From contig JAKSLF010000005.1 of NCBI GenBank assembly GCA_024401355.1, positions 1 to 64,000 on the forward strand: a stretch of 64,000 nucleotides of DNA, read 5' to 3'. The translations under genes and the position numbers were made by a program. Positions 51,501 to 58,658 of this stretch are shown here, in pieces. The DNA is from Bacteroidales bacterium. GTDB taxonomy: Bacteria > Bacteroidota > Bacteroidia > Bacteroidales > Marinilabiliaceae. The notes beneath the pieces are model-generated. The model made no database searches, was not told the origin of the DNA, and saw only the letters and a program-made list of their open reading frames with translations. Position 1 is the first letter of the stretch. Each line of letters opens with the position of its first letter.

Positions 51501-53130
51501 AGACCACGTCATTGCCAAGATGCGTAACTCTACACCTGGCATTACTCTTATCTCGCCTCCACCTCATCACGATATCTACTCTATCGAGGACCTTGCACAG
51601 CTCATCTTTGACCTCAAGTGTACCAACCCTAAGGCCAAGATCAGTGTCAAGCTTGTGTCAGAGAGTGGTGTAGGTACAATTGCAGCTGGTGTTGCCAAGG
51701 CTCATGCCGACCTCATCGTCATCTCGGGTGCCGAAGGTGGTACAGGTGCCAGCCCAGCATCATCAATCAAGCATGCAGGTCTGCCTGTCGAAATCGGTCT
51801 TGCTGAAACTCAGCAGACACTTGTGATGAACAACCTCCGTGGACGTGTCAAGTTGCAGACCGACGGACAGCTCAAGACAGGTCTTGACGTCATCAAGATG
51901 GCATGCCTCGGTGCCGAGGAATATGGCTTTGCTACTGCCGCACTTATCGTTCTTGGTTGCGTCATGATGCGTAAGTGTCACCTCAATACATGTCCTACTG
52001 GTATTGCTACACAGGACGAACAGCTCCGCAAGCGTTTCATCGGCAAGTCTGACTACCTCATCAACTACTTCCGCTTTATTGCACGTGAAGTTCGTGAGAC
52101 TCTGGCACAGATTGGTGTTCGTAGCCTTAGCGAAATCATCGGACGTACAGACCTCCTCGAGCAGGACAAGAACGTCGGCAACTGGAAGACAGGCGGCATC
52201 GACATGTCGCGTATCCTCTACTTCAACGAGGCTGGCAAGCGCTTCTCTATATTCAACAGCGTAGAGCAGAAGCACAAGATTGATGGTGTTATGGACTATG
52301 ACCTCATCAAGCAGGCAGAAATAGCAATCCACGGTGGACAGCGCGTATGGATCTCGAAAGAGATAAACAACGTAGACCGTACAGTAGGTGCAATGCTCTC
52401 TGGTGAGATTTCTAAGGTCTATGGCGAAGAGGGTCTTCCTGAAGACACAATCAACGCAACATTCTTTGGATCAGCAGGACAGAGCTTCGGTGCATTCCTT
52501 ACCAAGGGAGTTACATTCCGACTTGAAGGCGAGTCGAACGACTATCTCGGCAAGGGACTCTCGGGCGGTAAGATCATCGTCGTACCTCCAGTAGGAAGCA
52601 AGTTCGTACCTGAGAAGAATATTATTACTGGTAACACATTGATGTATGGTGCCACATCGGGCTTCGTCTCAATACGTGGTGTAGCAGGCGAACGTTTTGC
52701 TGTACGTAACTCTGGTGCAACTGCTGTTGTTGAAGGTGCTGGTGACCACTGCTGCGAATATATGACCGGCGGACGTGTTGTAGTGCTCGGCAAGACTGGA
52801 CGTAACTTTGGTGCCGGCATGAGCGGTGGTATAGCATACGTGCTCGACGAAAACGGCGACTTCGACTACTACTGCAACAAGGGTCTTGTCGACCTCTGCA
52901 AAGTTGAGGACAAAGATGACGTTCTCGAACTTCAGAGCATCCTCAACAAGCACCTCCTCTACACCAACTCTGCTAAGTGTCGTGCCGTGCTCTCTAACTG
53001 GAGCCGCTACGTACACAAGTTCGTCAAAGTTATTCCATTCGAATACAAGAAAGTACTCGAAGAGAAGAAACTCAAGGAACTTGAAGAGAAGATCAAGAGG
53101 ACTGCCGACGCACCACACAACCAGGAGTAG
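48598..53130 (+). CDS. gltB: Glutamate synthase large subunit (GltB)
   Basis: 1510 residues, full length. GltB takes the amide of glutamine and transfers it to 2-oxoglutarate, giving two glutamates. The class II amidotransferase domain starts at Cys22 (HDACGVGFVANIKGE), implying removal of a 21-residue propeptide. The central domain and the FMN-binding synthase domain (GAMSFGAISKEAHEAMALAM, GEGGEDSARF, SGAEGGTGASPASSIKHAG) follow, with the 3Fe-4S cysteines in CVMMRKCHLNTCPTGIATQD. The GXGXG repeat domain (MTGGRVVVLGKTGRNFGAGM) closes the protein. gltD is 71 bp downstream. Confidence 0.98.
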   Translation: MMQKRLPKAQGLYDPQNEHDACGVGFVANIKGEKTNDIIRRGLQVNVNMTHRGAEGADDKSGDGAGILIQLPHEFFKALVPDLPEEGRYASGLVFVPKNESAAQKCMDTLTSFIESEGLELITYRDVPVNSSCVGEIALRNEPRIVQVFVGSRGLETDKFERKLYLVRKQAEIKVRNSNIIDKESYYVVSLSSKTFIYKGMLTPSQLGDYFLDFKDSRMKSAIAVVHSRFSTNTFPTWDLAQPFRMLAHNGEINTIRGNRLWMQAREGLLQSDLFGDDLKKIFPIVEPNMSDSASLDNVFEFLVQAGRTLPHALTMMVPESWNSKNPIPDSLKAYYEYHSTIMEPWDGPAALVFTDGRYVGGTLDRNGLRPSRYIITKNDMIVMGSEVGVQVFDPEEIKEKGRLRPGKLLLVDTQLGTIIPDDEAKLQLARMHPYENWLKNNRFSLDDIESEVKSPVALVGDKYEIYKKVFGYNKEDFNVTIAPMANTGNEPASSMGNDTPIAAFSDKPQNLFLYFRQTFAQVTNPPIDSIREGLVMSLTHYIGSIHGNLLAEEPLQCRTLKFESPLITNTDLAKIRDDRNTAFTHVTIPTLFPVGSGGVGLQNALKSICKAAEDAVDMKKNYIILSDKDVNESMAPIPSLLAVATVHHHLIRAKKRMQVGIIVEAGDAREVMHFALLLGYGASVINPYIAFATISQMIKEGKIQGDYVTARDNYIHAVDKGILKIMSKMGISTLLSYHGAQQFEAVGISEEVINTSFAGTPSKIGGVGFKEIAQEVEMFHKRAFGEQDFAASDVFDIDGRFAYRKYGEKHGWNPETIALLQWATSQNDYSKFKEFSKQVDADNKAPLFIRGFLKLKDSVAIDINEVESEEEIMKRFVTGAMSFGAISKEAHEAMALAMNSIGGRSNTGEGGEDSARFHGPLRSSIKQIASGRFGVTNNYLVNADELQIKIAQGAKPGEGGQLPGFKVDHVIAKMRNSTPGITLISPPPHHDIYSIEDLAQLIFDLKCTNPKAKISVKLVSESGVGTIAAGVAKAHADLIVISGAEGGTGASPASSIKHAGLPVEIGLAETQQTLVMNNLRGRVKLQTDGQLKTGLDVIKMACLGAEEYGFATAALIVLGCVMMRKCHLNTCPTGIATQDEQLRKRFIGKSDYLINYFRFIAREVRETLAQIGVRSLSEIIGRTDLLEQDKNVGNWKTGGIDMSRILYFNEAGKRFSIFNSVEQKHKIDGVMDYDLIKQAEIAIHGGQRVWISKEINNVDRTVGAMLSGEISKVYGEEGLPEDTINATFFGSAGQSFGAFLTKGVTFRLEGESNDYLGKGLSGGKIIVVPPVGSKFVPEKNIITGNTLMYGATSGFVSIRGVAGERFAVRNSGATAVVEGAGDHCCEYMTGGRVVVLGKTGRNFGAGMSGGIAYVLDENGDFDYYCNKGLVDLCKVEDKDDVLELQSILNKHLLYTNSAKCRAVLSNWSRYVHKFVKVIPFEYKKVLEEKKLKELEEKIKRTADAPHNQE

Positions 53131-53201
53131 TAATAATCGATTTAAAAACCCAGAATTAGAATTCGATTTCGAAATTCGAAATTCACAATCATATAAATAC
53201 C

Positions 53202-54632
53202 ATGGGAGATCCACGAGGATTTATGAAGGTCGAGCGTAAAGAGGGTGGTTACCGTCCACTTGCCGAACGCATAGAAGACTATAGCGAGGTTGAACAGACC
53301 TTAAACGAAAATGATAGAATGCTCCAGGCATCGCGCTGTATGGATTGCGGTGTGCCTTTCTGCCACTGGGCTTGCCCACTTGGCAACAAGACCCCAGAGT
53401 GGCAAGATGCCGCTTTCAAGGGAGACTGGGAGCTTGCTTACAATATATTGCACTCTACAAGTAACTTCCCTGAGTTTACAGGACGCATCTGCCCTGCACT
53501 CTGTGAAAAGTCTTGTACACTCGCCGTACACAACGAAGCCGTTACCATACGCGAAAATGAGGCAGCCGTTGCTGAACATGCCTTCAATCTGGGCATAGTA
53601 AAGCCACGCATCCCAGCAAAGCGTACTGGCAAGAAAGTAGCTGTTATCGGTGGTGGTCCTGCAGGTCTTGCCTGTGCCGACCTGCTCAATCAGGCTGGTC
53701 ACTCAGTTACTGTATTCGAGAAGAATAATGCTGTAGGTGGTCTTCTCCGCTATGGTATTCCTGACTTCAAACTCTCAAAGAAAGTTATCGACCGCCGTGT
53801 GGCAGTCCTTACAGCTGAGGGCATCACCTTCAAGGTGAATCAGGAAGTGGGTGTCAATATGAAGCTTGACAAGATCAAGAAGGAATTTGATGCTATCGTC
53901 GTAACAATTGGTGCTGGTCAGCCACGTGACCTCAAGGTTGAGGGACGTGAGCTCAAAGGTGTGCACTTCGCACTCGAATTCCTCCAGCAGCAGAACCACG
54001 TTGTACGTGGCGATGAAGTTAAGGATAAGGACCGCATTCTTGCTACAGGCAAGCCTGTACTTGTAATAGGTGGTGGTGATACAGGTTCAGACTGTGTTGG
54101 TACATCTAACCGTCAGAAAGCTCGCTCAGTTATGCAGATTGAGATTATGCCTAAGCCACCTGTTGACCGTGCTCCAGGCAACCCTTGGCCTTACTGGCCT
54201 ACAGTCTTGAAGACTACTTCTAGTCACAAAGAAGGTTGTGACCGTCGTTGGTTGCTCAACACAAAGCGCTTCATCGGTGACGACCAGGGCAATGTCAAGA
54301 AAGTTGAACTCGTTGAGGTTGAATGGCAGAAAGATCCTGCTACAGGACGTATGCAGATGGTAGAGAAGCCTGACACAATCTTCCAGGTTGATGCCGAACT
54401 TGTTCTCCTTTGTATGGGCTTCGTCTCACCAGTACACGAAGGACTTGTCAATGAGCTTGGAGTTGAGTTTGACGCTCGTGGCAACATCAAAGTTGACCAG
54501 AATGGCATGTCAAGTGTCGAGGGTGTATTTGCCGCAGGCGATGCTGCTACAGGTGCCAGCCTTGTTGTTCGTGCCATTGCACGTGGTCGCGAAACAGCCA
54601 AGGGTGTTCACCAGTGGCTCATGAAAAAGTAA
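53202..54632 (+). CDS. gltD: Glutamate synthase small subunit (GltD)
   Basis: 476 residues. GltD passes electrons from NAD(P)H through FAD and Fe-S clusters to GltB. The N-terminal cluster ligands are in CMDCGVPFCHWACPLGN and CPALCEKSC. The FAD motif is VAVIGGGPAGLACADLL and the pyridine nucleotide motif is VLVIGGGDTGSDCVG. The C-terminal GVFAAGDAATGASLVVRAI is a typical FAD-binding end. Together with gltB it makes up an ammonium-assimilation operon with glutamine synthetase elsewhere. Confidence 0.97.
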   Translation: MGDPRGFMKVERKEGGYRPLAERIEDYSEVEQTLNENDRMLQASRCMDCGVPFCHWACPLGNKTPEWQDAAFKGDWELAYNILHSTSNFPEFTGRICPALCEKSCTLAVHNEAVTIRENEAAVAEHAFNLGIVKPRIPAKRTGKKVAVIGGGPAGLACADLLNQAGHSVTVFEKNNAVGGLLRYGIPDFKLSKKVIDRRVAVLTAEGITFKVNQEVGVNMKLDKIKKEFDAIVVTIGAGQPRDLKVEGRELKGVHFALEFLQQQNHVVRGDEVKDKDRILATGKPVLVIGGGDTGSDCVGTSNRQKARSVMQIEIMPKPPVDRAPGNPWPYWPTVLKTTSSHKEGCDRRWLLNTKRFIGDDQGNVKKVELVEVEWQKDPATGRMQMVEKPDTIFQVDAELVLLCMGFVSPVHEGLVNELGVEFDARGNIKVDQNGMSSVEGVFAAGDAATGASLVVRAIARGRETAKGVHQWLMKK

Positions 54633-54659
54633 AAACAACTGCATCATAACAATTTGATT

Positions 54660-54701
54660 TTTCCGCCTTCCATGTTTCGGCATGAGAGGGCGGAAATTTT
54701 T
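54660..54701 (+). terminator. Rho-independent terminator after gltD
   Basis: TTTCCGCC (54660-54667) pairs with GGCGGAAA (54689-54696), with an inner CATG/CATG pair, then ATTTTTATG. It lies 27 bp beyond the gltD stop. Confidence 0.8.
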
Positions 54702-54776
54702 ATGTACCTACATTCATCTAATTCAATCACCCCATTCCTGCGTTATAGAAAAGAAAAAAATATTAATGAAATATAA

Positions 54777-54805
54777 TTGTAATTTCAAAATAATACATAT
54801 ATTTG
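54777..54805 (+). promoter_or_regulatory. Promoter of the secreted-protein gene at 54835
   Basis: A -33-like TTG (54777-54779), 18-bp spacer and -7 TATATTTG (54798-54805), 29 bp before the ATG. Confidence 0.55.
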
Positions 54806-54834
54806 CCACCAGAATCTTATAATATCAATTTAAA

Positions 54835-55767
54835 ATGAAAAAACAGTTACTTACTTTATTGGCAGTTTGCGGACTTGCCATTGCTGCTTCGGCACAGACA
54901 AAGACTACTCTTGCTACAAATGCTGAATGTAAAATTCCAGCTGATAAGGAATGGGCATGGGTTACAGGAATGTATAAGAGTGATCCTATTACTTACGACA
55001 AAACAAAGGGTGCAATCGTAGAAATAACATTCAAGTCGGTATCACTTGCGCAGAAATTTCGTGTCAACGTGCAGGACTCTAAGGGTACTACTGACAAAGT
55101 TGATATGTCTGGAAATGCCGCTGTAGGTTCTGTAGTACGTGTAAAGATTGCCACTCTGGAAGACATACAGCAGATAGCATTACAGAACATGAGTACAAAC
55201 ACTACTGAATCAAGCGTTTCATTCGATGCTGTTCTTATTTCTGATATCGATTATGCTGCTGCAACTGCAGTTTCAACAATTCTCGTCAACGAAGACAAGA
55301 ACACAGCAGTCACTTCAGAGACATTGAAGTCACTTGGTGACTATGACATCCTTACTGTTACATATAATGTAGCAGCAGGCATGCAGGCTGAACATGAAGG
55401 CTGGGGCGTTGGTGCTGTATGTAATAATATAGAAAATTGGCCTAGCATATACGAGTTGAGCGGTAGAACTGGTTCTAACTCAGTTTCTTTCTATGTTGCC
55501 GACATTAAGAACGCTATCGATAACGGTATCGTATTCAATTTCTGGGGACAGGATGGTGCTGCAGTAACGTTTACAGGCATCACTGTACAGAAGTGCAAAT
55601 CAAAGGTAACTCCAGTTGCTTCAGTAGATGCAGATGTTGAAGTTATTTCAAGCGAATACTACACATTGTCTGGTGCCAAAGTTAGCGAGCCTGCCAAGGG
55701 TGTTAACATCCTCGTAGAAAAGCTTTCTGATGGTACAATGCGTACAACAAAGATTGTCAAGAAGTAA
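54835..55767 (+). CDS. Secreted two-domain protein with a T9SS-like C-terminal tail
   Basis: 310 residues. Signal peptide about 1-20 (LAIAASAQ). Two similar beta-rich halves seem to be present, about 22-140 (KTTLATNAECKIPADKEWAW, IVEITFKSVS) and about 148-262 (LKSLGDYDILTVTYNVAAG, IVFNFWGQDGAAVTFTGI), which look like a duplicated lectin-like or carbohydrate-binding sandwich (inference). The tail SSEYYTLSGAKVSEPAKGVN and TMRTTKIVKK matches a tail type common in secreted Prevotella-like proteins. I do not recognise the family, and no catalytic residues are evident. Confidence 0.68.
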   Translation: MKKQLLTLLAVCGLAIAASAQTKTTLATNAECKIPADKEWAWVTGMYKSDPITYDKTKGAIVEITFKSVSLAQKFRVNVQDSKGTTDKVDMSGNAAVGSVVRVKIATLEDIQQIALQNMSTNTTESSVSFDAVLISDIDYAAATAVSTILVNEDKNTAVTSETLKSLGDYDILTVTYNVAAGMQAEHEGWGVGAVCNNIENWPSIYELSGRTGSNSVSFYVADIKNAIDNGIVFNFWGQDGAAVTFTGITVQKCKSKVTPVASVDADVEVISSEYYTLSGAKVSEPAKGVNILVEKLSDGTMRTTKIVKK

Positions 55768-55787
55768 ATATTTTATCCGCCTTTTAT

Positions 55788-55819
55788 TTTGCTATTCCGA
55801 TAAATTCAAACTAACTTTG
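55788..55819 (+). promoter_or_regulatory. Promoter of proC
   Basis: -33 TTTG (55788-55791), exactly 20 bp of spacer, and -7 TAACTTTG (55812-55819). The ATG follows at 55859. This is one of the best-formed Bacteroidetes promoters in the window. Confidence 0.65.
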
Positions 55820-55858
55820 TTGTATTCTATACAATGATATAAAATAATATACAACACA

Positions 55859-56638
55859 ATGAAGATATCTGTTATCGGTGCTGGCAACATGGGCGGTGCT
55901 CTCATCCACGGGTGGGCAAAAAGCGGCAAAGTCGACAGCATTACAATCTCTGACAAGAACGAAGAGCTTCTTGCCTCTTTCAAAGCTAAATACCCACAGA
56001 TTAATATTACTACCGACAATGTCAAAGCCGTTGCAGGTGCCGACATTATTGTGGTTGTAGTAAAGCCATGGCTCATGCCTGTAGTGCTTGGTGAAATCAA
56101 GGCTGCAATCGACCTAAAGAAGCAGATAGTTGTATCTGATGCTGCCAACTTCACCACAGACAAGCTTGCTGAAGCTCTTGGTGCAGAAGGCAACTTCTTC
56201 TATGTTATACCTAATATTGCCGCTGAATTTGCAGCGAGCATGAGTTTTGTTGCCAAGGGCAAATCGGCTACTGACGAAGCTCTTGCACAGGTTAAGGCTC
56301 TCTATGATATGGTAGGTGACACACTTGTTGTGACTGAGAATCTTGTAGGTCCTGGCATGATGATGGCAAGTTGCGGTATAGCTTATGTGATGCGTTACAT
56401 ACGTGCCCAGATGGAAGGTGGTTGTGAAATGGGCTTTTACCCTAACCAGGCAAAGCAGATTGCCCTTCAGACAATGCAGGGCGCCGTATCGCTCCTCAAG
56501 GAGACAGGATGGCATCCTGAAGAGGCTATTGACAAGGTGACAACTCCTGGTGGTGTTACTATTAAGGGTCTTAACGAACTTGACCATGCTGGATTCAACA
56601 GCGCTGTAATACGTTCACTCAAGGCAGGTTTGAAGTAA
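55859..56638 (+). CDS. proC: Pyrroline-5-carboxylate reductase
   Basis: 259 residues, usual length. ProC reduces 1-pyrroline-5-carboxylate to proline with NADPH. The N-terminal Rossmann motif is ISVIGAGNMGGALIHGW, followed by ADIIVVVVKPWLMP; the C-terminal substrate-binding region has TPGGVTIKGLNELDHAGFNSA, a family hallmark. It is monocistronic, with its own promoter and terminator. ProA and ProB are not in the window. Confidence 0.97.
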   Translation: MKISVIGAGNMGGALIHGWAKSGKVDSITISDKNEELLASFKAKYPQINITTDNVKAVAGADIIVVVVKPWLMPVVLGEIKAAIDLKKQIVVSDAANFTTDKLAEALGAEGNFFYVIPNIAAEFAASMSFVAKGKSATDEALAQVKALYDMVGDTLVVTENLVGPGMMMASCGIAYVMRYIRAQMEGGCEMGFYPNQAKQIALQTMQGAVSLLKETGWHPEEAIDKVTTPGGVTIKGLNELDHAGFNSAVIRSLKAGLK

Positions 56639-56663
56639 TAGTCGTATATTCATAACATAAAGA

Positions 56664-56701
56664 AAAGTGGCAGCGGATTCATCCGTTGCCACTTTCTTTT
56701 T
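56664..56701. terminator. Bidirectional terminator between proC and the chemoreceptor-like gene
   Basis: AAAGTGGCAGCGGA (56664-56677) pairs with TCCGTTGCCACTTT (56682-56695) with loop TTCA, then CTTTTT. On the minus strand the tail is TTTTCTTT, so both convergent genes may use it. Confidence 0.9.
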
Positions 56702-56718
56702 ACTGATGTACTTATATT

Positions 56719-58488
56719 TTATTTTACTTTGAAGGTATTGATTGCTTTTGTCATATCTTCGAGCATACGCTGAAGCTCTTGTGCACTTGCAGCTATTTGT
56801 TCTGCACCTGCGGCATTTTCCTGAGTTACACGATTAAGGTCGTTGATAGCCGCATTGACCTGGTTTATTCCTGCATTCTGCTCGATGCTTGCAGCAGTAA
56901 TTTCCTTGATAAGACCTGCCACATGATTTATCTTAGGCAGAAGTTCATTGGCATAGTTGTAAGCCTTTTCAGCCTCAGTGATACTTGAATTGGCAGTCTG
57001 GTTGATACCATCGGCAGTTTCATGCGTCTGGTCAGCCAAACGTCCCACTTCCTTGGCTACAATAGCGAAACCCTTACCATGTTCTCCGGCGCGTGCTGCC
57101 TCTACCGAGGCATTCAGTGCCAATATATTTGTCTGCATCACAAGTTCATTGATGGCGTTGACATCATTTGCAATGTTGCGTATAGCCTCATAGCTGTTGC
57201 TTGTAGATGTACCCATTTCGTCAATCATAGTGTTGATATCTTCTGCAAGAGTGTTTGTCTGAACAGAGTTGTCGGTGTTTTGCTGGACATTGGCACCCAT
57301 CTCTTCCATCGAACTTGATATTTCCTCGAGCGATGCTGCTTGCCTGTTGGCCGAATTAGACATGTTCATCGATGCATTGCTGAGTTGCAATATAGAACCA
57401 ACGACCTCTTTGGAAGTTTCCACTATAGGTTGTATTACACTATGAATCTTTTCTATCATAGTGTCGACCTCAGATGCAAGTTCATCAATCTCCATGCATG
57501 AGTCTGAACGTTTTATGTCAACAGTCAAATCGCCTGTCGCAACTACCTTCACATCTTTTACAATTGAAACAAGTGGCTTGACAATACGCTTGTTGACACT
57601 ATATAGAAGAATAAAGATAATAATGGTGACAACAATCCATACGACAATAAGTATATAACTTATATCTTCAGTTATGGTGTTGACAACAGTCTTCTCTACA
57701 CGAAGCTTCATTATGCCTTTTGTCGACCCATCGTAGTCGCGGAGTGGCATACAGGCTTCATAGCCAAGTTCGCCTCTCAGATAACCCTTGCCATACCAGA
57801 TGTTATGATTATTCATGCAAGTGTCGAGTGCCTCAGATTGCAGTTTTATCTCTTCGAAGTTTATATCGTAAGTTGAATTTATGCATCTTCCATCGCGGAA
57901 CAATGATGCATGTACACCATGTTCCTGACGGATTGTCATGATGCTTTCCCTGTCGTTGGCAACAAAGCCGATGACAATGACAGCACCCACGACGTCGCCA
58001 TTCTTGTCATGAATAGAGTTACACGTATAAGTGCATATTAGACCTTCAAGAAAGTCGCCACAGCCCAGTATTATTCCATTTTCAAAAGTCTCTGTAATGA
58101 TCTTGTTGAGCTTGCCCATGTTGATACCATCATGTGAAGAACTGATGACATAACCGTCTTTGTCTGTTATGATGAAGCCAGACAGACCTGTTGTTGTGGT
58201 GATCCATTTGAGTTCGTTAGCAATGTTAATAGACTCACGGTTATTGATGTAATCGGCCATGTGGGTCTGCTCAGAATCGACCATTTTCGTCACGTGTTTC
58301 ATTTTCTCACGTGCCTTTGCGAGTGATTGTCCTATGTTTTTGACGCGTGACGTCAGAATACCCATCTGGTAATTCTCAACCTTATCTGATGTATAATAAA
58401 AAGCGTATAAAAAAGCAATAGTTGTACATGCAACAACTATTAAAAGTGGTCGCATTACAAGTGTAAGCGCTTTATTCAGTTTCTTCAT
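56719..58488 (-). CDS. Methyl-accepting chemotaxis-type receptor (MCP)
   Basis: 589 residues. A membrane helix at about 11-30 and a second at about 277-300 (YILIVVWIVVTIIIFILLY) bracket a periplasmic Cache-like sensor domain of about 245 residues (GFIITDKDGYVISSSHDG, AVIVIGFVANDRESIMTI). HAMP follows (VNKRIVKPLVSIVKDVK). The signalling hairpin tip is NELVMQTNILALNASVEAARAGEHGKGF with KEVGRLADQT after it. No CheA, CheW or flagellar genes are in the window. In a non-flagellated Bacteroidales the output path is unclear. Confidence 0.93.
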   Translation of the reverse strand: MKKLNKALTLVMRPLLIVVACTTIAFLYAFYYTSDKVENYQMGILTSRVKNIGQSLAKAREKMKHVTKMVDSEQTHMADYINNRESINIANELKWITTTTGLSGFIITDKDGYVISSSHDGINMGKLNKIITETFENGIILGCGDFLEGLICTYTCNSIHDKNGDVVGAVIVIGFVANDRESIMTIRQEHGVHASLFRDGRCINSTYDINFEEIKLQSEALDTCMNNHNIWYGKGYLRGELGYEACMPLRDYDGSTKGIMKLRVEKTVVNTITEDISYILIVVWIVVTIIIFILLYSVNKRIVKPLVSIVKDVKVVATGDLTVDIKRSDSCMEIDELASEVDTMIEKIHSVIQPIVETSKEVVGSILQLSNASMNMSNSANRQAASLEEISSSMEEMGANVQQNTDNSVQTNTLAEDINTMIDEMGTSTSNSYEAIRNIANDVNAINELVMQTNILALNASVEAARAGEHGKGFAIVAKEVGRLADQTHETADGINQTANSSITEAEKAYNYANELLPKINHVAGLIKEITAASIEQNAGINQVNAAINDLNRVTQENAAGAEQIAASAQELQRMLEDMTKAINTFKVK

Positions 58489-58623
58489 AAGTTTGAAGTA
58501 TTAGAGTTCAAATGAGTGACGTAAATTTAATGAATTATTTTTATTTTCATTGTTAATGACTTGGTTTTATATAGTTACAACCATATTTTATCGTAAAACC
58601 ATAAAAAATAAAATATCATTTCT

Positions 58624-58631
58624 TATTTTTG
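58624..58631 (+). promoter_or_regulatory. Bacteroidetes -7 element that decides the CotH start
   Basis: TATTTTTG fits TAnnTTTG. It covers a TTG that could be read as an upstream in-frame start (58629), so the ATG at 58659 is the better choice. Confidence 0.55.
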
Positions 58632-58658
58632 TCTGAAAATGTAAAACTCAATTTTGTT

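Noticed and set aside
58629..58658. Upstream TTG start for the CotH gene
   Set aside because: The TTG is part of the -7 element TATTTTTG, and the ATG at 58659 gives a better signal peptide.
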